Positions 1 to 9,275 of a stretch of 64,000 bases of DNA are shown in pieces. Every line of letters starts with the position of its first letter. Position 1 is the stretch's first letter. The stretch is from contig NZ_OBEB01000002.1 in assembly GCF_900215315.1 (NCBI RefSeq), positions 186,001 through 250,000 on the forward strand, in the 5' to 3' direction. This DNA comes from Arsukibacterium tuosuense (GTDB lineage Bacteria; Pseudomonadota; Gammaproteobacteria; Enterobacterales; Alteromonadaceae). Position numbers and translations under genes: made by a program. Under the pieces are notes generated by a model. It ran no database searches, was not told the origin of the DNA, and was given only the letters and a program-made list of their open reading frames with translations.

Positions 1-1
1 A

Positions 2-574
2 TTACCGGCCGACAGCGGTATTGAAGTAGCTTTTGCCGGCCGGTCTAACGCAGGTAAATCCAGTGCTTTAAATACGCTGACCCGGCAAAATAGTTTAGCC
101 CGGACCAGTAAAACACCTGGCCGTACCCAACTTATCAATACGTTTGTGTTTGCTGAGAACAAAAGGTTGATAGATTTACCTGGTTATGGTTTTGCCAAAG
201 TACCACTGGCTGTAAAGGAAAAATGGCAGAAATCACTGTCGCAATATCTGGAAAAACGCCAGAGTTTGCAAGGCTTAGTGGTATTGATGGATATCCGTCA
301 TCCACTGAAAGATTTGGATCAGCAATTAGTGCACTGGGCGGTACAAAGCGAGTTACCGGTGCTTATTTTATTAACCAAGGCCGATAAGCTTGGGCCGGGT
401 GCCCGCAAAAAAACCTTGTTGGAAGTGCGGGAAGCGTCCCTGGCATTTATGGGCGATGTCACAGTGCATATGTTCAGTTCACTTACCAAAATTGGTATGA
501 CGGAATTTGAACAAACCCTGGATAACTGGTTTAGCACTGACAGCAACCCAAATACGCCGGACGCGGCTGGTTAA
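2..574 (+). CDS. engB: Ribosome biogenesis GTPase EngB/YihA, 5' end cut by the window
   Basis: The frame is open from the first bases of the window, so the N-terminus lies outside. EngB (YihA/YsxC) is a TRAFAC-class GTPase needed for assembly of the large ribosomal subunit. Visible GTPase motifs are the P-loop GRSNAGKS near the window start, the G3 motif [10 protein letters not shown] and the G4 motif TKAD. The C-terminus (stop at 572-574) is of normal length. It is followed by the minus-strand sRNA region and polA in the order engB-spf-polA seen in enterobacteria. A start at the internal ATG at 146 would remove the P-loop, so that ATG is not the real start. The hairpin at 595-614 lies just downstream but has no U-run on this strand. 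Confidence 0.96.
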   Translation, partial: LPADSGIEVAFAGRSNAGKSSALNTLTRQNSLARTSKTPGRTQLINTFVFAENKRLIDLPGYGFAKVPLAVKEKWQKSLSQYLEKRQSLQGLVVLMDIRHPLKDLDQQLVHWAVQSELPVLILLTKADKLGPGARKKTLLEVREASLAFMGDVTVHMFSSLTKIGMTEFEQTLDNWFSTDSNPNTPDAAG

Positions 575-587
575 AAAAGGCAGCCAT

Positions 588-614
588 AAAAAAACCGACA
601 CTAAAAAGTGTCGG
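588..614 (-). terminator. Intrinsic terminator of the candidate sRNA
   Basis: Stem CCGACAC (595-601)/GTGTCGG (608-614) with a 6-nt loop. Read on the minus strand it is followed by seven T residues (594-588). On the plus strand the stem lies after engB but no T-run follows, so it mainly serves minus-strand transcription. Confidence 0.8.
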
Positions 615-673
615 CTATAGCAATCGGGGAGAAGCTAATAATTCAAATCAACAGGGTGTCTTATCGCTAAGAC
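588..673 (-). ncRNA. Candidate unannotated sRNA between spf and engB
   Basis: On the minus strand a perfect -10 box TATAAT (680-685) lies about 6 nt before a predicted 5' end at 673. The transcript would open with a perfect hairpin, GUCUUA-GCGA-UAAGAC (673-658), which has a GNRA tetraloop. It would continue through about 40 nt of mostly unpaired sequence containing a CUUCUCCCC tract (near 625-633). It would end in a 7-bp stem CCGACAC/GTGTCGG followed by seven U residues (614-588), a classical intrinsic terminator. The -35 box is weak (CTTTAA-like, about 17 nt upstream). No open frame is present. It is separate from Spot 42, which has its own promoter and terminator upstream. Pseudomonads carry the sRNA ErsA in the same polA-engB interval, but I cannot show relatedness. 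It could alternatively be an orphan promoter with a terminator. Confidence 0.55.
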
Positions 674-781
674 AGCGCCATTATACAACAAAACTCCCGC
701 GTTTAAAGTATTTACTCTAAAAAATATTGCTTAATTTCAGTTTCGGCTGGCATCAATTACCAGTAGTACTTATTTTCAGAT

Positions 782-813
782 AAAAAAACGCCCCGCTGCA
801 AAACAGCGGGGCG
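782..813 (-). terminator. Spot 42 terminator
   Basis: Perfect 10-bp stem CGCCCCGCTG (789-798)/CAGCGGGGCG (804-813) with loop CAAAA, followed on the minus strand by seven T residues (788-782). Confidence 0.93.
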
Positions 814-891
814 GCTAAATAAGCCTACTTTCTATAGCCTGCCATAGTGGCGTGGCCCTGAAAGATAGAACATCTTACCTCTGTACCCTAC
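782..891 (-). ncRNA. spf: Spot 42 small RNA
   Basis: The minus strand from 891 reads GTAGGGTACAGAGGTAAG followed by ATGTTCTATCTTTCAG, which matches the 5' third of E. coli Spot 42 from memory. The body then diverges, and the RNA ends in a perfect 10-bp GC-rich terminator with seven U residues, giving about 110 nt (E. coli 109). The position downstream of polA and next to engB is also conserved. Spot 42 is an Hfq-dependent regulator of central and secondary carbon metabolism and is repressed by CRP-cAMP in E. coli. The conserved 5' segment contains the single-stranded region used for target pairing. Confidence 0.95.
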
Positions 892-898
892 CCGACAA

Positions 899-926
899 AT
901 TTTAGCCACTTGGCCAATAATTGCAA
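899..926 (-). promoter_or_regulatory. sigma-70 promoter of spf
   Basis: On the minus strand, -35 TTGCAA (926-921) and -10 TAAAAT (904-899) have a 16-bp spacer. Seven nucleotides separate the -10 box from the predicted Spot 42 start at 891. No clear CRP palindrome was recognised by eye. Confidence 0.75.
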
Positions 927-1022
927 GTTTTTATGTAATAAAACTACAAAAAAATTATTATTAGCCATATTACGCTGCTTAATGTAATTAAATTACCATA
1001 CTTGGTGACACTCTGGTCCAGG

Positions 1023-3800
1023 CTAGTGCGCCTGATCCCAGTTATCACCGCTGCCAGCTTCGGCCAGGAGCGGTACCTTTAAACTGGCAGCACTTTCCAT
1101 AATGGCGACCAGTTCAGTCTGCACCGATGTCAGGTTTGCTGCAGGCACTTCAAATACCAGTTCATCGTGTACCTGCATAATCATTTTTATGTCATCATTT
1201 TGCTGGCTGCTCAGCCAGCTATCAACTTTGATCATTGCCATCTTTATAATGTCGGCCGCGCTGCCCTGCATTGGTGCATTAATCGCGGCCCGCTCCGCGC
1301 CTTTTTGCCGACCCATGTTGCGGGCATTAATATCGGGCAGATACAGCCGGCGGCCGTACAGCGTCTCGACATACCCCAGTTCATGCGCCTGCTTACGGGT
1401 ATCTTCCATATAGCGCAGTACTCCGGGGAAGCGCTCAAAGTAGCGGTTGACGTAGCGTTGAGCATCGCTACGGCTGATCCCCAGCTGTTTGGCCAGACCA
1501 AAAGCCGACATGCCATAAATTAAACCAAAGTTTACTGCTTTTGCCTGACGACGTTGTTCGCTGCTGACATCCTCAAGTGCTACCCCAAATACTTCTGCTG
1601 CGGTCGCTTTGTGCACATCCAGGCCTTGAGCAAAGGCATCGAGCAGTGCTTTGTCAGCCGATAAATGCGCCATAATCCTTAATTCAATTTGCGAATAGTC
1701 GATGGCCAGAATTTTTTTACCTTGTGGAGCAATAAAGGCCTGGCGAATACGGCGGCCCTCTTCACTGCGAATAGGAATATTCTGCAGGTTAGGCTCGGTT
1801 GAGCTCAGCCGCCCGGTGGCAGCAATAGCCTGATGATAAGAGGTGTGTACCCGCCCGGTGGCCGGATTAATTACTTTTGGCAGTTTATCAGTATAGGTCG
1901 ACTTTAATTTGCTTAAGCCACGATGCTCAGTGATCAGTTTCGGAAAGTCGTATTCCAGCGCTAACTCTGCCAGTACGTCTTCGGCAGTGGATGGGGTGCC
2001 GCCCGGGGTTTTTTTCAATACCGGTAAGCCCATCTGGTTAAAAAGTATTTCCTGCAATTGCTTGGGTGATGCCATATTAAAGGTCTGGCCTGCCTGTTGG
2101 TAAGCCTGTTCAGCAAGCTGATCAATCCGCTTGGTTAGTTGCTGGCTCTGTAAACCCAGTACTTTACTGTCGATCAGTACGCCATTTCGTTCAATTTTAC
2201 TCAGCACCGTAACCAGTGGTACCTCTATCTCGGTCAGTACCTTTGCCAGGCCCGGCTCTGCCTGGATTTGTGGCCACAATTTAAGATGTAGTTGCAGGGT
2301 GACATCAGCATCTTCCGCGGCATAGGGCGCGGCCTGTTCCAGTGCAATCTGGTTAAAACTAAGTTGCTTGGCCCCTTTGCCGGCAATATCTTCAAAACTG
2401 ATATTGCTATGGCCAAGATACTTCAGCGCCAGGCTATCCATATCATGCCGGCTGGCAACGGAGTTAAACACGTAAGATTCCAGCATAGTATCGAAGCGGA
2501 TACCTTGCAGAGTTATGTCATAGCGGGCCAGCACGCTGCGGTCGTATTTCAGGTTCTGGCCGACTTTCGCTTTGTTGTTGTCCTGTAGCCAGGGTTTTAA
2601 TGCTGCCAGCACATCGTCGCGGTTTAGCTGCTGTGGTGCGCCGACATAGTCATGAGCCAGCGGCAGATACCAGGCCTGGCCGGGGGCAACAGCAAATGAC
2701 ATGCCTACCAGTTCTGCCTGCATATAGTCCAGGCTGGTGGTTTCGGTATCAAACGCGGTCAGTTCAGCTTTTTCAATGGTGCTGAGTAACGTTGCAAATT
2801 CGTCCTGGCTCAGAATGGTCTGATATTGGCTGCGGTCCAGCGTTGGCGGCACGGCATCAGCTTGTTGTGTATCAGAGGCAGTTTGCTGGTCGTCAGTTAC
2901 CAGCTGCTCCGGTGCTTTATCCTGCAGGATCTCCGCCAGCCAGCGTTTAAACTCACAATGACGGTATAACTCGGCCAGTTGCTGGCGGTCTGCCGGTTGA
3001 ATAGCCAGCTCATCGAGCTGACAATTCAATTCCACATCGGTTTTAATCGTCGCCAGTTGATATGATAATTCCAGTTGTGCTTTATGCTCAGCCAGCTTTG
3101 CCGCCATGGTCTTGGCACCGCGAAAACTCAGCTCAGCCACTTTATCCAGCTGTTGATAAATATTTTCAATAGAACCCAGACCCTGTAATAAAGCGGCAGC
3201 CGTTTTTTCACCGACACCAGGCAGGCCGGGAATGTTGTCTACTTTGTCACCCATCAGTGCCAGGTAATCAATGATCGCTTCCGGGCCTACCCCGAATTTC
3301 GTGACCACAGATTCAGGATCAAGCAAGGTATTGGTCATGGTATTAATCAGGGTGACGTGACCGTCCACTAATTGGGCCATATCCTTATCGCCGGTAGAAA
3401 TCAACGTGTGCCGTCCGGCACTACTGGCTTGCCGGGCCAGCGTGCCAATAACATCATCAGCTTCCACGCCACTTATACACAAGAGTGGCAGGCCCATTGC
3501 CCGGACTATCTGATGTATTGGCTCAATCTGAATGCGCAGATCATCCGGCATAGCAGGCCGGTGAGCTTTGTATTCACTGTACATCTCGTTGCGAAACGTC
3601 GGGCCTTTGGCATCAAATACTACCGCCATATGGCTGGGATTATATTGGCGCAACAGGCTTTTCAGCATATTGATTACACCATAAATGGCACCAGTGGCTT
3701 CTCCCCGTGAATTTGTTAAGTGTGGTGGCGAGTGATAAGCACGAAATAAATAAGAGGAACCATCTACTAATATCAACGGGTTTTTAGGGATATAAACCAT
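1023..3800 (-). CDS. polA: DNA polymerase I
   Basis: Repair and Okazaki-fragment-maturation polymerase. From the start chosen here it is 925 aa (E. coli 928). Domains in order: the 5'-3' exonuclease (about 1-300) with [12 protein letters not shown] and [11 protein letters not shown]; the 3'-5' proofreading domain with FDTETTSLD, so the acidic exonuclease residues are kept; and the polymerase domain with motif A ([12 protein letters not shown]), motif B ([14 protein letters not shown]) and motif C ([10 protein letters not shown]). The frame is open up to 3839, but the family begins [16 protein letters not shown], which places the start at 3800, with AGGA about 10 nt upstream. Transcription runs towards spf, which lies just beyond the stop. 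DnaA-box-like sequences lie upstream. Confidence 0.98.
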   Translation of the reverse strand: MVYIPKNPLILVDGSSYLFRAYHSPPHLTNSRGEATGAIYGVINMLKSLLRQYNPSHMAVVFDAKGPTFRNEMYSEYKAHRPAMPDDLRIQIEPIHQIVRAMGLPLLCISGVEADDVIGTLARQASSAGRHTLISTGDKDMAQLVDGHVTLINTMTNTLLDPESVVTKFGVGPEAIIDYLALMGDKVDNIPGLPGVGEKTAAALLQGLGSIENIYQQLDKVAELSFRGAKTMAAKLAEHKAQLELSYQLATIKTDVELNCQLDELAIQPADRQQLAELYRHCEFKRWLAEILQDKAPEQLVTDDQQTASDTQQADAVPPTLDRSQYQTILSQDEFATLLSTIEKAELTAFDTETTSLDYMQAELVGMSFAVAPGQAWYLPLAHDYVGAPQQLNRDDVLAALKPWLQDNNKAKVGQNLKYDRSVLARYDITLQGIRFDTMLESYVFNSVASRHDMDSLALKYLGHSNISFEDIAGKGAKQLSFNQIALEQAAPYAAEDADVTLQLHLKLWPQIQAEPGLAKVLTEIEVPLVTVLSKIERNGVLIDSKVLGLQSQQLTKRIDQLAEQAYQQAGQTFNMASPKQLQEILFNQMGLPVLKKTPGGTPSTAEDVLAELALEYDFPKLITEHRGLSKLKSTYTDKLPKVINPATGRVHTSYHQAIAATGRLSSTEPNLQNIPIRSEEGRRIRQAFIAPQGKKILAIDYSQIELRIMAHLSADKALLDAFAQGLDVHKATAAEVFGVALEDVSSEQRRQAKAVNFGLIYGMSAFGLAKQLGISRSDAQRYVNRYFERFPGVLRYMEDTRKQAHELGYVETLYGRRLYLPDINARNMGRQKGAERAAINAPMQGSAADIIKMAMIKVDSWLSSQQNDDIKMIMQVHDELVFEVPAANLTSVQTELVAIMESAASLKVPLLAEAGSGDNWDQAH

Positions 3801-3900
3801 GGCTATGCAGTCCTGCAGAAATTTTCTATAGCATGCCACAGCCAGCGGATGACAGCCAGAATTGCTACAGAGTGAAAAGGTCGGTTTTTAGCGGATAAGC

Positions 3901-3909
3901 TGTGGATAA
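3901..3909 (-). promoter_or_regulatory. Consensus DnaA box upstream of polA
   Basis: TGTGGATAA on the plus strand, i.e. TTATCCACA on the minus strand, matches the strong DnaA-box consensus exactly. It lies 100 bp upstream of the polA start. One site in isolation is not an origin. It could mediate DnaA control of polA, or occur by chance. Confidence 0.5.
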
Positions 3910-4350
3910 CTTTGTGTAAAACTAATAGTTAACAACCACACATTTAATTAAATGATGGATAGGCATGTTATATAACTTCATGATTTTTAATGTAAACGAG
4001 GGGAAATCGCGAACGCCCTTGTTATTATTATTTTTACATCCACTTTGTGGAAAAACTTTCTACGGGGTCTGAAGGAGTGTGACAACCTGGTCATTCCCTG
4101 ACTGAGTAGGTCGATTAGACTACCACAAACCAGGCTGTTGCATAGTAGTTGTTTTAAATAATTTCGCTATTAAAAGTTAGCTGTTAAAGAAGCTAAAAGC
4201 ATAAAGCAGGTGAGCTGGGGCTTTGCGGGCTACCAGTTAACAGAACGCTCGCTGATCCTGCGGCAATACAGTGGCGTAAAAGGAATTAAACGTGGCTGAC
4301 TAATAAAACAGCAGTTCAGATCGATATTGCAGTCTTTTAATTGCGTCAGC

Positions 4351-4378
4351 TTGCAGGCTATAATGGCAGCAATATAAT
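4351..4378 (+). promoter_or_regulatory. Putative promoter of the cytochrome c gene
   Basis: -35 TTGCAG (4351-4356), 16-bp spacer, -10 TATAAT (4373-4378), 27 nt before the start codon. A second TATAAT at 4359-4364 lacks a good -35 box. Confidence 0.55.
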
Positions 4379-4405
4379 TCTGCCTTAAGCTACGGGAAAC
4401 TTTTA

Positions 4406-4798
4406 ATGAAGAAACTAACTTTTGCGCTGGCTTCGTTTCTGCTTGCGGTTGGTGCGATTGCCAGTACGGATAATAATGAAGAATTGGCTAAGCGCATAGC
4501 GCCGGTGGGACAGATATATGTAGCCGGTCAGCAAGCCGAAGTTGCAGCCGAATCCAGTGGCCCGCGCTCTGGTGAAGATGTGTATAAAGGTGCTTGTATT
4601 GCCTGTCATGGCACGGGCGCGCTGGACGCGCCAAAGCCGGGTGCTGATACCTGGAAACCTCGTATTGCGCAGGGCTTTGATGTGATGTTAAAGCACTCAA
4701 TTGAAGGGTTTAACAATATGCCGGCCATGGGTACCTGTGCTACCTGCAGCGAAGATGAAATTGCTGCGGCCATCCGGTTTATGATCGACGGCGTGTAG
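4406..4798 (+). CDS. Periplasmic class I cytochrome c (cytochrome c5 family)
   Basis: 130-aa exported monohaem cytochrome. An N-terminal Sec signal (MKKLTFALASFLLAVGAIAS) is followed by a linker, the haem-binding CIACH at about residue 72, and a C-terminal MPAMGTCATCS segment. The Met there is the likely axial ligand, and the extra Cys pair is typical of the cytochrome c5 group. Such proteins shuttle electrons in the periplasm between membrane complexes and terminal oxidases. It stands alone, with its own promoter and a strong terminator at 4822. The partner oxidase cannot be inferred from the neighbours. Confidence 0.88.
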   Translation: MKKLTFALASFLLAVGAIASTDNNEELAKRIAPVGQIYVAGQQAEVAAESSGPRSGEDVYKGACIACHGTGALDAPKPGADTWKPRIAQGFDVMLKHSIEGFNNMPAMGTCATCSEDEIAAAIRFMIDGV

Positions 4799-4821
4799 CC
4801 ATTACTAAAATTCAGATAAAC

Positions 4822-4850
4822 AAAAGCCGTGCTCAGCACGGCTTTTGTCT
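4822..4850 (+). terminator. Terminator of the cytochrome c gene
   Basis: 11-bp stem AAAAGCCGTGC (4822-4832)/GCACGGCTTTT (4836-4846) with loop TCA. The TTTT at its base gives an intrinsic terminator. The AAAA on the other arm makes it potentially bidirectional. Confidence 0.85.
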
Positions 4851-4960
4851 GTAAAAAAGGCACTAAAATAGTTTGTTTAACGGCTGATCACTTCCATGTG
4901 GCGAAACTTTGTGCATAATAACAACTATCTTAACGCCAGCATAAGCAGAGCAGAAATAAG

Positions 4961-6814
4961 TTGAAGCTAAACGGATCGCAACTCCAACTGTTTAAAGCCA
5001 AAGCACGCCGGCTTACCACCCTGATCGGCCGCTACCGGCAGGCTTATACGATCCAGGGGGCGTTGTTAAAGCTGTCTGAACTGGCCAGTACTATCAGTGA
5101 TATGCGGGAGTTTTACCCGGCTATTCACAAGATGGTGTCGGAGTTGCTGCACGCCGAAAACTTTTATGTGGTGCTATACGACACCAGTACTACCCAATAC
5201 CAACTGCAATATTTTTCTGACGAAAAAGACCAGCAATATATCAAACAGGTGCCATCGACGGCCTTTTCCAGCGGCCTGACAGGTTACGTTACCAAGACCG
5301 GCAAGCCGTTGCTTTGTGATAAAGACCAGTTTAATGCCATGATTGCCAGAGGGGATATTCAGGCACAGGGGTCAGAATGTACCCACTGGATGGGTATTCC
5401 GCTGTGGCGGGACTCACAGTTAATTGGCGTTATGGCTATTCAAACCTACGACAGCGATTATCGTTACGGTGACGAAGAGCTGGCGATGTTCCTGAGCATT
5501 GGCGGCCATACCGTTACCGCGCTGGATCGGGTAAAAAGTCGTGAGTTACTGGAACTGACCGTGCAGGAACGGACCCAGCAGTTGCAGCTGATCAATCAGT
5601 CTTTACAAAAAGAAATTAAAGAACGCACTAATGCCGAGCGCCTGCAGGCGGCGTTGTATGAAATTTCTGAGCTGACCGCCAGCAGTCGTGATATGCAAAG
5701 CTTTTATAAAGCGGTGCACAAGGTGCTGTCGGGTTTAATGTCAGCAGATAACTGCTATATCGCCCTGCTAAACGCTGACCAGACCAAGCTGACCTTTCCA
5801 TTTTATCTTGACCAGTATTCACCACCGGCACGGGAGCGGCCAATTAGCCGTGGGTTTACCGAGTACGTTATTCGGTGTGCCGAAGCGCGGTTAATTAATA
5901 CCGATGCGGCTGAGCAACTTGCTGCAGAAGGTGAAATCCGCCGGGGGATGGCCGATCCGCTGCAACGGGCGCGCTTATCATCATGCTGGTTGGGTGCGCC
6001 GTTAATGATTGACCAGCGGGTTATCGGGGTCATCGCTGTGCAATCATATGATAACGCCTACGAATACACCGAGCAGGAGCTCAGCATTTTACGCTTTGTT
6101 TCGCAGCATATTGGGGTAGCTATTCAGCGCAAGCTGGCAGCTGAGAAACAAAAGCAGCACCAGGAAGAGCTGGAGCGTAAAGTATTTGAAAGTACCCGCG
6201 AGCTGCGTCAGACCAATTTATTTTTACGGTTACAGGTAGAAGAGCGGAAAAAAGCTGAGCAGAAGTTATTCTATGAAGCCAATCACGACTTGCTGACCGG
6301 CCTGGCCAACCGCCAGATGTTCCTAGAGCAGTTAAAGCGCCAGTTTGCTATTTACAAGCGTCAGCCCGATATTGGGATGGCGCTACTGTTTCTGGATTTA
6401 GACCGCTTTAAACTGATTAACGATACCCTGGGCCATCATATTGGCGATGCGTTTTTAATAGAAACCAGCAAGCGGATATTAAGTGCGGTACGTGAGCACG
6501 ACTTAGCGGCCCGGCTGGGGGGTGATGAATTTGTGGTGTTGCTGCAAAATCTGCAGGGTGAGCATGATGCAGAGGATGTGTCACAGCGGATTATTGAAAA
6601 AGTACGCGAGCCCTATTATCTGGAAGGTCAGCAGGTTAATTCCGGAGTCAGTATTGGTATTGCTTTAATGCAATCTGATTACAGTAACGGCGAGCAGCTG
6701 CTGCGCGATGCCGACGCTGCTATGTACCATGCCAAGGCGCTGGGGCGTGGCCGGTATGCCATCTTCCAGGACAGGATGCGCGATCAGATGCTCAGAGCGC
6801 TGGGCGCTGAATAA
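4961..6814 (+). CDS. Diguanylate cyclase with two GAF domains
   Basis: 617-aa soluble sensor that should make c-di-GMP from two GTP. Two homologous GAF modules (about 35-190 and 230-390) each begin with similar helices (ALLKLSELASTISDMREFY; ALYEISELTASSRDMQSFY), so they look like an internal duplication. They are joined by coiled-coil helices and followed by a GGDEF domain (about 435-610). The active-site loop is intact (RLGGDEFVVL), and an RxxD inhibitory site (REHD) lies exactly five residues before it, so product inhibition is expected. The start is TTG at 4961. The next ATG (5102) would cut into the first GAF domain. No transmembrane segment is seen. The GAF ligand is unknown. Convergent with rep, 6 bp apart. 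Confidence 0.9.
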   Translation: MKLNGSQLQLFKAKARRLTTLIGRYRQAYTIQGALLKLSELASTISDMREFYPAIHKMVSELLHAENFYVVLYDTSTTQYQLQYFSDEKDQQYIKQVPSTAFSSGLTGYVTKTGKPLLCDKDQFNAMIARGDIQAQGSECTHWMGIPLWRDSQLIGVMAIQTYDSDYRYGDEELAMFLSIGGHTVTALDRVKSRELLELTVQERTQQLQLINQSLQKEIKERTNAERLQAALYEISELTASSRDMQSFYKAVHKVLSGLMSADNCYIALLNADQTKLTFPFYLDQYSPPARERPISRGFTEYVIRCAEARLINTDAAEQLAAEGEIRRGMADPLQRARLSSCWLGAPLMIDQRVIGVIAVQSYDNAYEYTEQELSILRFVSQHIGVAIQRKLAAEKQKQHQEELERKVFESTRELRQTNLFLRLQVEERKKAEQKLFYEANHDLLTGLANRQMFLEQLKRQFAIYKRQPDIGMALLFLDLDRFKLINDTLGHHIGDAFLIETSKRILSAVREHDLAARLGGDEFVVLLQNLQGEHDAEDVSQRIIEKVREPYYLEGQQVNSGVSIGIALMQSDYSNGEQLLRDADAAMYHAKALGRGRYAIFQDRMRDQMLRALGAE

Positions 6815-6820
6815 CAGCTG

Positions 6821-8836
6821 TTAGTCCTTTTTCAACATCTGGCGCAGCCGTTCCAGGTGGGCCTGACCGGTTTGCTGGCGCTGCTGTTCGGTTTTCGCAG
6901 GCGCCGCCTGTTGCCACTCGAGGTCGTCCTGCGGTAATTCGTGTAAAAAGCGGCTCGGTTCCGGCCTTATTACTTCGCCGTACTGCCGGCGTTCCCGCGC
7001 ATAGGTGAAAATCAGCTCGCGCTGGGCCCGGGTTACCCCAACATAGGCCAACCGCCGCTCTTCTTCGACGTTATCTTGATCAATACTGCTCTGGTGCGGT
7101 AATAAACCTTCTTCCATTCCGACCATAAACACATAAGGAAACTCCAGGCCTTTCGACGCATGTAGCGTCAGCAACTGCACCTGATCGGCATTGTCTTCCT
7201 GTTGCTGGCGCTCCATCATATCGCGCAGGGTCAGCCGGGTAACCACCTCAGGCAGGGTCATGGCTTCATGCTCGTCATCCCCTTCCAGCATGGTGCTGAT
7301 CCAACGGTACAGCTCATTTACGTTTTTCAGCGCCATTTCTGCTGCTTTCGGGCTATTGCTGGTTTCAAACAGCCAGGCTTCGTAATGGCTTTGCCGGATA
7401 AGATCGCGCACCGCTTCAGCCGGATCGGCCCGTTTGGTGTTATCGGCTACCTGATTTATCCAGTTAGCAAACTGCTGTACTGCCTGCTGGGCCCGGGCCG
7501 ATAAATGCATTGATAATTCCATATCGCAGCAAGCCGCAAATAAACTGATATTTTTGCTGTTGGCCAGGTTGCCCACCTGCTGCAAGGTAGCTGCGCCAAT
7601 TTCCCGCCTCGGTACGTTAATAATCCGCAACAGGGCGTTGTCGTCATCCTGGTTGACTAATAGCCGCAGATAAGCCATCACATCTTTAATTTCGCTGCGG
7701 GCAAAAAACGACGTGCCGCCGGAAATTTTATAGGGTATGCGGTTGGTCATCAGCGCTTTTTCAAATACCCGTGCCTGATGATTACCGCGATACAACAACG
7801 CATAATCACGGTATTCGCTGCGATTAATAAAGCGGTGCGAAATAATCTCGGCCACCACCTTTTCGGCTTCGTCTTCTTCATGTTTACAAGGCAGTACTCT
7901 GAGCGGCACGCCATAGCTATTCTGGCTGAACAGCTTCTTTTCGAATTCATGTGGGTTGTTGGCGATCAGAATATTGGCTGCTTTTAAAATCCGCTCAGCC
8001 GAGCGGTAATTCTGCTCCAGCTTAATCACATTTAAGTTGGGGAAGTCCGTTTTCAGCAGCACCAGATTCTGCGGCCGGGCACCGCGCCACGAATAGATAG
8101 ACTGGTCGTCATCGCCTACCACGGTAAAGCGCTGGCGCTCGCCGACCAGTGCTTTTACCAGTTCATACTGGCTGGTATTGGTATCCTGATATTCATCAAC
8201 CAGTAAATACTGAATTTTTTGCTGCCATTTTTGCCGCACTTCACTATTGTGCTGAAACAATAAGGTGGGGATCAGAATTAAGTCATCAAAATCCAGCGCG
8301 TTGTAGGCTTTTAGCTGATCGCTGTATTGCTGGTAATAATTGGCAAAATTAATACTTTGCGGGTCACTTGCCTGCTGTAAAGCCAAGGCTGGCAAGGTTA
8401 AATCGTTCTTCCAGCCGGAAATTTTACTTTGCAGCGCTTTTAATAAGTCTTTGTCACCCTGAAATTCGTTGGCAGTCAGTTCTTTTAATAACGCCATGCT
8501 GTCCTGATCGTCAAACAGGCTGAAGCTGGGCTTATAGCCAATATGCCGGTATTCTTTTTTGATGATTTCCAGGCCCAGGGTATGAAAGGTGGAAATGGTC
8601 AGGCCCCGGGTCGCGGTTTTCGGTAGTTGCGCCTGGATCCGTTCGCGCATTTCCCGCGCCGCTTTATTGGTAAAGGTTACTGCGGCAATATGGCGCGCAG
8701 ACAGCTGGCATTGCTGAATTAAATAGGCAATTTTATTGATAATCACCCGGGTTTTGCCACTGCCGGCACCGGCCAGCACCAGGCAAGGCCCGGCAATAAA
8801 ATGAACAGCGGCGTTTTGTTGCGAATTTAACTGCAT
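6821..8836 (-). CDS. rep: ATP-dependent DNA helicase Rep
   Basis: SF1A 3'-5' helicase that clears proteins ahead of the replisome and restarts forks. 671 aa, close to the 673 aa of E. coli Rep. Motifs in order: I GAGSGKT, Ia [72 protein letters not shown]. The reading frame can begin at a GTG at 8845, but the ATG at 8836 gives the family start (MQLN.QQ) and has AGGTG six nucleotides upstream. It is Rep rather than UvrD or PcrA by length and by the N-terminal [14 protein letters not shown]. Confidence 0.96.
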   Translation of the reverse strand: MQLNSQQNAAVHFIAGPCLVLAGAGSGKTRVIINKIAYLIQQCQLSARHIAAVTFTNKAAREMRERIQAQLPKTATRGLTISTFHTLGLEIIKKEYRHIGYKPSFSLFDDQDSMALLKELTANEFQGDKDLLKALQSKISGWKNDLTLPALALQQASDPQSINFANYYQQYSDQLKAYNALDFDDLILIPTLLFQHNSEVRQKWQQKIQYLLVDEYQDTNTSQYELVKALVGERQRFTVVGDDDQSIYSWRGARPQNLVLLKTDFPNLNVIKLEQNYRSAERILKAANILIANNPHEFEKKLFSQNSYGVPLRVLPCKHEEDEAEKVVAEIISHRFINRSEYRDYALLYRGNHQARVFEKALMTNRIPYKISGGTSFFARSEIKDVMAYLRLLVNQDDDNALLRIINVPRREIGAATLQQVGNLANSKNISLFAACCDMELSMHLSARAQQAVQQFANWINQVADNTKRADPAEAVRDLIRQSHYEAWLFETSNSPKAAEMALKNVNELYRWISTMLEGDDEHEAMTLPEVVTRLTLRDMMERQQQEDNADQVQLLTLHASKGLEFPYVFMVGMEEGLLPHQSSIDQDNVEEERRLAYVGVTRAQRELIFTYARERRQYGEVIRPEPSRFLHELPQDDLEWQQAAPAKTEQQRQQTGQAHLERLRQMLKKD

Positions 8837-8960
8837 AACCTGCACCTATACCAAGGGCGGGCATTGTAACCAAAATTAGCGGCAAATAGCATTCGCGTTC
8901 TGGATTTATCTCCGTAGAATAGCTTTATCAGCACGCTAACCCGGCTAAATGGAGCAATGT

Positions 8961-9248
8961 ATGTTAGATCCGAAAAAAATTGAAGATATCGCTAAGCAAA
9001 TTGGCAATGCCCTGCCACCGCAAATAAAGCAATTTGCTGATGATACTGAGGCCAAAGTAAAACAGGTATTGCAGCAAAAGCTGGCCAACCTCGACTTTGT
9101 CAGCCGCGAGGAGTTTGATGTGCAGCGCCAGGTACTGCTGCGCACCCGCGAGAAGGTCGAGCAATTGGAGCTGCAGGTAGCAGCCTTACTGGCGCAAAAT
9201 GTAAAGCCTGACAGCCAAACCGATTTACCCACTGCCGATCAGCAGTAG
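8961..9248 (+). CDS. ubiK: Ubiquinone biosynthesis accessory factor UbiK (YqiC)
   Basis: 95-aa coiled-coil protein of the BMFP/YqiC family, an accessory factor for aerobic ubiquinone biosynthesis that works with UbiJ and the Ubi complex. The start MLDPKKIEDIAKQ and the central VSREEFDVQRQVLLRTREK match E. coli YqiC closely. An in-frame ATG at 8949 exists, but GGAG at 8951-8954 is correctly spaced for the ATG at 8961. Divergent from rep, with about 125 bp between them. The C-terminal 20 residues are low in similarity and probably flexible. Confidence 0.93.
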   Translation: MLDPKKIEDIAKQIGNALPPQIKQFADDTEAKVKQVLQQKLANLDFVSREEFDVQRQVLLRTREKVEQLELQVAALLAQNVKPDSQTDLPTADQQ

Positions 9249-9275
9249 TACACTGTTGCCCTGGGTGTTGCCAGG

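Larger units (their letters stand above)
3801..4405. other. Gene-free region between polA and the cytochrome c gene
   Basis: About 600 bp, AT-rich in its first half, with no credible gene. It holds the divergent upstream regions of polA and the cytochrome gene, a perfect DnaA-box sequence at 3901-3909 and a one-mismatch copy (TGTGGAAAA, 4046-4054). A stretch at 4084-4140 has loosely complementary CAACCTGG and CCAGGCTGTTG ends that might form an imperfect stem. Nothing else was recognised. Confidence 0.5.

Noticed and set aside
3801-4405. Replication origin upstream of polA
   Set aside because: Only one perfect DnaA box and one near match, no clustered boxes, 13-mers or dnaA/gidA/mnmG neighbours.
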